A DNA stretch of 64,000 nucleotides. Source: Bacteroidota bacterium. GTDB taxonomy: Bacteria > Bacteroidota > Bacteroidia > Cytophagales > Cytophagaceae. Each line of letters starts with the position of its first letter. The stretch's first letter is position 1. Made by a program: the position numbers and the translations under genes. Below the pieces are notes generated by a model, which saw nothing but the letters and a program-made list of their open reading frames with translations, had not been told where the DNA came from and did no database searches. Shown in pieces: positions 58,224-64,000 of this stretch. The stretch covers positions 62,001-126,000 of the forward strand of contig JAEVZS010000030.1 of assembly GCA_023392125.1 (NCBI GenBank), read 5' to 3'.

Positions 58224-60365
58224 TTATATAATTACAATAAATAAAAACAACAGTACAACAGCGCTCAGATACAATATGTAACGCTGTATGCCGCCTGTTT
58301 GCCAGCTTCTTGCAATATTTGCTGCTTTGGCAGAACAATACGTGAGAAGACGAATAAATCCGTCAACTATATAAGTATCAGTAAAAGCAGCGATATGCGC
58401 AATGATTACCTGTGCAATAGCAATGGCATGCACTATATTGTCCACTATTTTTCTGTCAATAGCCGAAAGAATATCGGCAAAATAAAGCTGAAGCCTGATT
58501 ATCGTGTGGAGAGCCCGGTCGATTACTTTTTGGTCCAGGTTATTCAGATTTCCTGCAATACGCATGACGGGGCGTTCGATATAATTTTTTACCAGCAGAT
58601 CCTGATACAGATTATTAGCTGAAATCGAGAAAAGCATTGAATTTTCTGTGGCGAAAACATTTTTCCGCTTAAATAAAAGCCAGGAAGCATATATCCCGGT
58701 CAAAGCCAGCATTACCGAAAATATAGGGACAAGGTAATGAACAAGCCCGGATGAGTGGACTGTTGTTGCTGAAAAGCTTTTTAGAAACCAGGCATCTGAA
58801 ATGCTGAAAGGATTGACTGAGAAGAAAGGAAACAGTGACAATGCTGCCAGTATCAGCATAGGTATTTTCATCAGATTGCCAGGATCTTTGGCATATTTAT
58901 CAAAAGTGTGCTTTGCAGGCGGAAACTGTTGTCCCAGTCTGAACTCTCCGAAAAATACCAGAAAGATCTGCCTGGCCATGTAAAGTGCTGTCAAAAATAC
59001 AGTAAACAGGGCGCTTAAAGGTACAAGATAGGCGACAGTACTTGGCTGGTTTGCAGACCAGTTCAGTGCATGAATAAGAATAGCGTCTTTGGAAAGGAAT
59101 CCGGAAAAGAGAGGGATGCCGATCAGGGAAAGAGCTGCTATGCAATAAGATGCGAATGTTACCGGCATTTTTGATTTTAATGCCCCCATCATACGCATAT
59201 CAAGCGTGCTGAAATCATAAAAATGTCTGTCTACGAACAGGTGCTTCTTTATGTGATGCATTTCATGAATAACAGCTCCTGCTGTCAGGAAAAGACAGGC
59301 TTTGAAAAAGGCATGAGTCAGGAGATGGAATAACGCTGCGTCATATGCTCCGGTTCCGACAGCCATGACCATATATCCCAGTTGTGATACAGTCGAAAAC
59401 GCAAGTACTTTTTTTATATCGTATTGCATCAGGGCAGAGATTGCACCAAGCAGCGCCGTAAGAGCTCCGATCAGCACAATCAGATTCAGGACAGGGGGAG
59501 TAAGCAGGAAAAAGACTTTAAATAACAGGTATATACCAGCTGCAACCATCGTTGCGGCGTGGATAAGTGCTGAAACCGGTGTTGGTCCTTCCATGGCATC
59601 AGGAAGCCAGGCCATTAAAGGGAACTGGGCTGATTTGCCCATTACCCCTCCCAGAATGCCAAGTCCGGCCAGACTCAGCCAGAAACCGGACGGAGCTTCG
59701 GTTTGCAGAACCTCGATCAGGGAAAGTTCGAGTGTTCCGTATTGCATCCAGAGAATCAGAAGACCGGAAATGAATCCCCAGTCTCCCACGCGATTGTATA
59801 GGAATGCTTTTTTTGCAGCCTTGCCGGCACTATCCTTTTCAAACCAGAATCCGATCAGCAGATAACTCGAAAAGCCGACCAGCTCCCAGAACATAAAAGT
59901 GACCAGAAGATTGTTTGACAGGACTATACCAAGCATTGAAAAGGTAAACAGCGCCAGATATGGAAAATAGCGCAGATAGTTCCGTTTCCCTTCCATATAC
60001 TCGATGGAGTACAGATGTACGAGCAATGAAATGAAAGTAACTATGACCAGCATTAATACCGAAACTCTGTCCAGCATAATGCTCATTGTGAACAGGATTG
60101 GATCACTTATGGCATCTATGGAGAACCATGTAAATGAATAGTAAAAGTTTGTCGAAGTATACACCCTGAAGAACAGCCAGCCTGCAGTCAGGAAGGCAAG
60201 ACCGATAAAAGATGCAGAGTAAATATCTCCTTTGCGGGGAAGCTTATATCCGAAAAAATACAAGACGACAAAGCTCAGTAATGGAAGAAATAGCAGAGCG
60301 ATTGATACCAGAACGGGAAAATCCGGGGGAGAGGCAGTTATAATTTGTTGAAAGGACGTTTCCAT
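58224..60365 (-). CDS. nuoL: NADH-quinone oxidoreductase subunit L
   Basis: The distal antiporter-like subunit of complex I with the long lateral helix. The 713 residues include the Nqo12/NuoL core (FMFWELVGFSSYLLIGFWFE with conserved Glu; FPLMAWLPDAMEGPTPVSAL; LFHLLTHAFFKACLFL) and a C-terminal region with the lateral helix and final segment. Length is in the usual range (600-720). It follows nuoK and precedes nuoM on the same strand. Confidence 0.96.
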   Translation of the reverse strand: METSFQQIITASPPDFPVLVSIALLFLPLLSFVVLYFFGYKLPRKGDIYSASFIGLAFLTAGWLFFRVYTSTNFYYSFTWFSIDAISDPILFTMSIMLDRVSVLMLVIVTFISLLVHLYSIEYMEGKRNYLRYFPYLALFTFSMLGIVLSNNLLVTFMFWELVGFSSYLLIGFWFEKDSAGKAAKKAFLYNRVGDWGFISGLLILWMQYGTLELSLIEVLQTEAPSGFWLSLAGLGILGGVMGKSAQFPLMAWLPDAMEGPTPVSALIHAATMVAAGIYLLFKVFFLLTPPVLNLIVLIGALTALLGAISALMQYDIKKVLAFSTVSQLGYMVMAVGTGAYDAALFHLLTHAFFKACLFLTAGAVIHEMHHIKKHLFVDRHFYDFSTLDMRMMGALKSKMPVTFASYCIAALSLIGIPLFSGFLSKDAILIHALNWSANQPSTVAYLVPLSALFTVFLTALYMARQIFLVFFGEFRLGQQFPPAKHTFDKYAKDPGNLMKIPMLILAALSLFPFFSVNPFSISDAWFLKSFSATTVHSSGLVHYLVPIFSVMLALTGIYASWLLFKRKNVFATENSMLFSISANNLYQDLLVKNYIERPVMRIAGNLNNLDQKVIDRALHTIIRLQLYFADILSAIDRKIVDNIVHAIAIAQVIIAHIAAFTDTYIVDGFIRLLTYCSAKAANIARSWQTGGIQRYILYLSAVVLLFLFIVII

Positions 60366-60368
60366 CTG

Positions 60369-60704
60369 TCAGCCTTGTAAAGTATTTGCATCGCGTATAT
60401 CGGATGAATTAAAATGACTATAGATATTCAGAATAATTGCCAGGCCAACTGCGGCTTCCGAAGCAGCTATAACCAGAATAAAGAGCGTAAAAAACTGACC
60501 CTGCATCAAGGCAGAATCGTATTGAGAAAATGCGATAAAATTGAGATTAACTGCATTTAACATCAACTCGATTCCCATAAGTACCATGACAGCATTTTTC
60601 TTGATGAGAACTACAATCAGTCCACAACAAAATAGCACAGCAGCCAGAATTAAATAATATATCAGCACAGGATCAGGATTTTCTTTTAATAACTTTTGCC
60701 GCAA
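60369..60704 (-). CDS. nuoK: NADH-quinone oxidoreductase subunit K
   Basis: A small three-helix subunit of complex I's membrane arm. The 111-residue frame contains the conserved Glu pattern in MGIELMLNAVNLNFIAF and VIAASEAAVGLAIIL. The ATG at 60704 overlaps nuoJ by 32 bases. A GTG at 60668, just after the nuoJ stop, would give 99 residues starting MLIYYLILAAVLFCCG, which fits family length well, so the true start may be there. It lies between nuoJ and nuoL. Confidence 0.93.
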   Translation of the reverse strand: MRQKLLKENPDPVLIYYLILAAVLFCCGLIVVLIKKNAVMVLMGIELMLNAVNLNFIAFSQYDSALMQGQFFTLFILVIAASEAAVGLAIILNIYSHFNSSDIRDANTLQG

Positions 60705-61209
60705 TTACTGATGCTCCCATTAGAGCAAGCATTAAAATTAATGCAGCGACCTCAAATGGCAAAATATAATCAGTCATCAGTTTAATTCCGATTGAGTTGA
60801 TATGAGATGGCGCCGGGTGATTATCAGTCAACGAATGATTTTTTATCCAGAAAAGATCGGAAAAACCAATGCTTACTATAATCATTAATAGCACAGCCAG
60901 CAAGCCAAGCCCGAGTATCAGCCCGGTGACTATATTGTTATTTGACACTTTATTCAAAACGTCATCATTGAGTCTTCGGGACATCATAATTCCAAAGAGA
61001 AACAATAGCAGTATACCGCCTATATAGATCATTATCTGAGCTACCCCGAGAAATTCGGCGCCGGCGAGAATAAAAAGAGCTGCTACTCCCAGAAAACATA
61101 CCAGAAGCGAAAATGCTGCGCTGATAACGTCTTTGGCAAATACCAGAAAAACGGCCCCGCCAAATGTCATCAGCCAAAAAAAGAAGTATATGTACTGTGC
61201 CCAATTCAT
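60673..61209 (-). CDS. nuoJ: NADH-quinone oxidoreductase subunit J
   Basis: A five-helix membrane subunit of complex I, 178 residues. ISAAFSLLVCFLGVAALFIL and FLGVAQIMIYIGGILLLFLF contain the conserved pi-bulge helix TM3 segment, typical of NuoJ. The loop near 115-140 (KNHSLTDNHPAPSH) lies before the last helix. It overlaps nuoI by four bases (ATGA) at its start. Confidence 0.94.
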   Translation of the reverse strand: MNWAQYIYFFFWLMTFGGAVFLVFAKDVISAAFSLLVCFLGVAALFILAGAEFLGVAQIMIYIGGILLLFLFGIMMSRRLNDDVLNKVSNNNIVTGLILGLGLLAVLLMIIVSIGFSDLFWIKNHSLTDNHPAPSHINSIGIKLMTDYILPFEVAALILMLALMGASVIAAKVIKRKS

Positions 61210-62687
61210 TCGCTGGAGTCCTCGCTGTCTTTCTTTGGCTTTATTACCGGTTTTATAATTGGCTTTATCACTGACCTGACGGGTTTCGGATTAATGTTCT
61301 TTATTTCGTCTGAATGCTCTTTGTCCGGTGCAGAGACAGAATTATCATCTGTTTTTTTGTCTGCCTTTATATCCTCTTTTGCTGCTTGTTCTTCGTCTGA
61401 TTTTTCTGTTGATTCCTTGGAAGAAGCAGAGGAAAGAGTGTCATCTGCAGGTATATCTTCTTTCGTTTTCTTAGGGATAACTGGCCGGATAACCGGTTTA
61501 ATCACAGGTTTCGGTGCGGATTTTGCTGGTTGCGCATCCGGAGATTCCGCGCTGTTCTCAGCGGGCTGGTCGGAGTGCTCATTGGTCTTTGTCTCCGATT
61601 GGGAAGCAGCAGGTTTTATAACTGGCCTTATTATCGGTTTGGCGACGTTAGGCCTGGAAACTGACTTTTCTTCATTGGCGGGGTTTTCCGGTTTTACCCC
61701 ATCAATGTCCGTTTTTTCTGTTACCTGGTTTTCGGTATTTTCCGGTTTGGTAATAGCTGGCTTTACAATAGGCCGGATAACAGGCTTTCCGATAGCTGGT
61801 TTCTTGGTTTCTCCCTGCTCTTTGGCGCTGCCATCAGAGCCTGTTGTTGATTTGTCTGATGCAGGAGCATCAGGCTTCTTAATTCCGGTTACTGGTCTGA
61901 CGATTGGTTTTACAGCAGGCTTGGCAACCGGAGGTGTATCCTGAGTTTGCCCGGATATGCTGGGACCAGTGCTTTCAGAATCTGTGTTAGGGACGCTGGA
62001 TTGTTGTGCTGGCTTGCTTACAGGTTTTATCGCAGGCTTAAATGCCGGTTTTGCTCCGGATGCCTTTGGGGTATCTGCTGACTGCTCAGGATGATTTTCT
62101 TCCGCTTTGCTTTGCTCTTTTTGTTTTTTGAGCTCTGCTTTGATTCGCTGACTTTCTTCGTATATGCTCTGCTTTTCTTCTGCTTCCGCCGGACTCAGAT
62201 TCGTAAAGTGGTAATTCATATTCAGAACATCAAATTCCGGAAAATCATACGTTTTAGTCATCGTGAGGCACTCTGTAGGGCAAACAGTAGTGCATAATCC
62301 GCAAAAGCAGCATTTGGCCATGTCTATGTCAAACTTCCCTGCATAAAGCCGCTTGGCAGAACCATCTGATGTTTTGCCTATTTCTTCAGCCGATTTTATA
62401 GCATCGATTTCAATACAGTTTACCGGACATATTTTGGCGCATAGATCACATACAATGCAGTCATCTATTTCATTATACAACCGATAACGACCATTATCCG
62501 GCACCGGAATTGTTTCATGAGGGTACAGAGTAGTAACAAGTCCGTTTTGCTGGTCAAAATAATTGGGGCTTTCTACAGAAAGAGGTTTTCTGCGCCGGGT
62601 AGCATAAAAAAGATGCTTGAACGTCAGTCGCAGACCTTCCAGCATTGTTATGCTCCCTTGTATTATATTTTTCCAGTAGTTATTCAA
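61206..62687 (-). CDS. nuoI: NADH-quinone oxidoreductase subunit I with a Lys/Pro-repeat C-terminal extension
   Basis: The ferredoxin-like subunit of complex I that carries clusters N6a and N6b. Residues 1-165 are normal: cluster motifs C77xxC80xxC83xxxC87P (CIVCDLCAKICP) and C126xxC129xxC132xxxC136P (CCFCGLCTTVCP). After about residue 185 there is a charged extension of about 300 residues that NuoI does not normally have. It contains six blocks of the type KPVIKPVIRPVIP (around 212-227, 255-272, 296-315, 349-361, 392-407, 468-485), separated by acidic, Ser/Thr/Glu-rich spacers. It has no cysteine. The extension is in frame, with no stop, and nuoJ overlaps the end by four bases, so it is part of the expressed gene. 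Confidence 0.92.
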   Translation of the reverse strand: MNNYWKNIIQGSITMLEGLRLTFKHLFYATRRRKPLSVESPNYFDQQNGLVTTLYPHETIPVPDNGRYRLYNEIDDCIVCDLCAKICPVNCIEIDAIKSAEEIGKTSDGSAKRLYAGKFDIDMAKCCFCGLCTTVCPTECLTMTKTYDFPEFDVLNMNYHFTNLSPAEAEEKQSIYEESQRIKAELKKQKEQSKAEENHPEQSADTPKASGAKPAFKPAIKPVSKPAQQSSVPNTDSESTGPSISGQTQDTPPVAKPAVKPIVRPVTGIKKPDAPASDKSTTGSDGSAKEQGETKKPAIGKPVIRPIVKPAITKPENTENQVTEKTDIDGVKPENPANEEKSVSRPNVAKPIIRPVIKPAASQSETKTNEHSDQPAENSAESPDAQPAKSAPKPVIKPVIRPVIPKKTKEDIPADDTLSSASSKESTEKSDEEQAAKEDIKADKKTDDNSVSAPDKEHSDEIKNINPKPVRSVIKPIIKPVIKPKKDSEDSSE

Positions 62688-62723
62688 TTTTTAGATAATT
62701 CGTTGGTTTTTAATAAACGCTAT

Positions 62724-63827
62724 CTAGATCATCAGCAAGCGCCATATACCTGCCAGCATGACAATGGCTAGTGAAGCAGGAGTGAGCACTTTCCAGCACA
62801 GATACATCAGTTGATCTACCCGCAATCTGGGATAGGTCCAGCGTACCATCATTTGGAGAAACACGAGAAACAGACTTTTGGTAAGTAACCAGAAAGCTCC
62901 CCAGAGCATTCCGCTTACTTCTCCCGGTGCTCCGCTTGTCCAGTCGGCCAGCCTGAGTGCACCTATATTGGGAAAAGGGCTGTTCCAGCTTCCGAGAAAC
63001 AGAATGCTTCCGAGGAACGAAACCAAAAGCATCATCCCGTATTCGGAAAGAAACAGTACTGCAAACTTGAAACCGCTGTATTCGGTATGATAGCCGGCCA
63101 CCAGTTCGGATTCTGCTTCCGGTATATCAAACGGGGCTCTGTTGCACTCTGCAAGTGAAGCAATAAAGAAAATGACAAAGGCGATGCTTAAAAATGGCAT
63201 ACGTATAATATTCCAGCTGAGAAAACCGCCGGATGTGGTGATATCAATATCCAGAAACTTTAATCCGAACAGGTAATTGGTATCATTTTCCAGGCCCTGA
63301 TACTGGTTGATAAAGATGCCTTGCTGAAAACTTATTTCCTGAAGATTAAGTGTCTGGCTTATCATGGTAACAGCCAGTATACTCAGTGTAAGCGGAATCT
63401 CATAAGATATAATTTGTGCTACCGACCGCATCGATCCATACAGGCTGAATTTGTTGTTCGAACCCCAGCCTGCCATAATAAGACCGATGACATCAAGAGA
63501 AATAATCGCTAACAGAAAAAAAACACCTGATTCTATATTAGCACCTATAAGGGAAGAGTGCAGGGGAATAGTTGCAAACCCGGCAAATACAGCAGTGAAT
63601 ATCACAACCGGTGCAAGTGAAAAAAGCTTTTTATTTGATGCAGCGGGTATGATATCTTCTTTTAATAACAGCTTTAGTATATCCGCAATTGTTTGCAGCA
63701 GGCCAAAGCGTCCCGTCTCATCAGGTCCCAGCCGGTCCTGTACAAATGCCGAAACCTTTCTTTCTGCATATACAGCAGCCAGTGCAAATATGGGGATTAA
63801 CCCTAGAAAAACAGGTAATGCTATCAT
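62724..63827 (-). CDS. nuoH: NADH-quinone oxidoreductase subunit H
   Basis: The membrane subunit at the interface of complex I's quinone site, 367 residues with about eight helices. VYAERKVSAFVQDRLGPDET is the signature near the N-terminus, FIASLAECNRAPFDIPEAES the quinone-pocket loop with its conserved Glu residues, and MVRWTYPRLRVDQLM the C-terminal motif. The frame closes four codons upstream of the ATG at 63827, so the start is firm. It precedes nuoI by 36 bases. Genes for nuoG and the other peripheral subunits are presumably beyond the window. Confidence 0.96.
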   Translation of the reverse strand: MIALPVFLGLIPIFALAAVYAERKVSAFVQDRLGPDETGRFGLLQTIADILKLLLKEDIIPAASNKKLFSLAPVVIFTAVFAGFATIPLHSSLIGANIESGVFFLLAIISLDVIGLIMAGWGSNNKFSLYGSMRSVAQIISYEIPLTLSILAVTMISQTLNLQEISFQQGIFINQYQGLENDTNYLFGLKFLDIDITTSGGFLSWNIIRMPFLSIAFVIFFIASLAECNRAPFDIPEAESELVAGYHTEYSGFKFAVLFLSEYGMMLLVSFLGSILFLGSWNSPFPNIGALRLADWTSGAPGEVSGMLWGAFWLLTKSLFLVFLQMMVRWTYPRLRVDQLMYLCWKVLTPASLAIVMLAGIWRLLMI

Positions 63828-64000
63828 CTGTTGGTAAAGTTAAAAGGAAATGGGGAAATCTGAAATAGCCTGAGCAATTGTGAGACGGGAAAAGAGGGAA
63901 AAATGGTTTTATAAACGATAGATTATATCTGATTGTCTGAATGTAAGCTATTTATAATTAGTCTAAATTTTACTGAAAGAAACCGGGCTATTTGGTTAGA

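Noticed and set aside
61294..61944. A 216-codon plus-strand frame rich in Gly, Ser and Phe
   Set aside because: It is the reverse-strand shadow of the repetitive NuoI tail.

Overview
The window looks like a chromosomal segment of a member of the Bacteroidota, probably a Cytophagales- or Chitinophagales-like relative. The evidence is five proteins with type IX secretion (T9SS) C-terminal sorting domains, a PorX-type response regulator, the fused LpxC-FabZ enzyme, Crp-like regulators of the Bacteroidota kind, a GxxExxY gene set in GGATT-type repeats, and promoters of the TTG-N19-21-TAnnTTTG form. No rRNA, tRNA, CRISPR array, intact insertion sequence or prophage was seen.

Layout. 1-7.1 kb: a minus-strand unit with pyrF and a DUF2851 gene, a plus-strand SDR/Crp/membrane trio, a small outer-membrane barrel, a lipoprotein with two EF-hand-type loops, and lolA. 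7-13.7 kb: the minus-strand run xerD-pyrD-ftsK-lolA, diverging from an aroQ / serC-like / rnhA operon with ATGA overlaps. 13.9-20.8 kb: a YARHG protein, a leucine-rich-repeat protein, valS, a Crp-like regulator and an alpha/beta hydrolase without the usual catalytic His. 20.9-24.8 kb: a compact three-gene operon (phage-tail-collar protein, type 1 periplasmic-binding fold protein without a signal peptide, T9SS-sorted Ig/HYR protein), the best candidate here for an undescribed system. 25-31.2 kb: a beta-propeller-like protein, a flavoenzyme pair diverging from an HxlR regulator with a visible operator, and a 971-residue T9SS protein.

31.6-40.4 kb is an accessory-looking stretch. It holds DUF2461 and DUF4386 genes, a Crp-like gene, a GxxExxY putative nuclease embedded in GGATT-type repeats, small membrane proteins, a nucleotidyltransferase-HEPN fusion preceded by two small reading frames, hairpin-rich intergenic repeats, a T9SS protein with a CxxCH motif, an OmpA-like protein with thrombospondin type 3 repeats, and a decayed gene remnant.

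40.4-64 kb is mostly core. porX-tsaE-ald is an overlapping operon. It diverges from an HD phosphohydrolase gene followed by lpxD, lpxC-fabZ, lpxA and an ABC ATPase (lipid A and envelope). Next come a convergent pair of T9SS-secreted polysaccharide-degrading enzymes (PL14-like lyase and GH16), a long-form PurF, and the nuoH-I-J-K-L-M-N part of respiratory complex I. NuoI carries a Lys/Pro-repeat tail of about 300 residues that its family does not normally have. Together the genes describe a Gram-negative glycan-degrading aerobe or facultative organism that places adhesins and enzymes on its surface through the T9SS.
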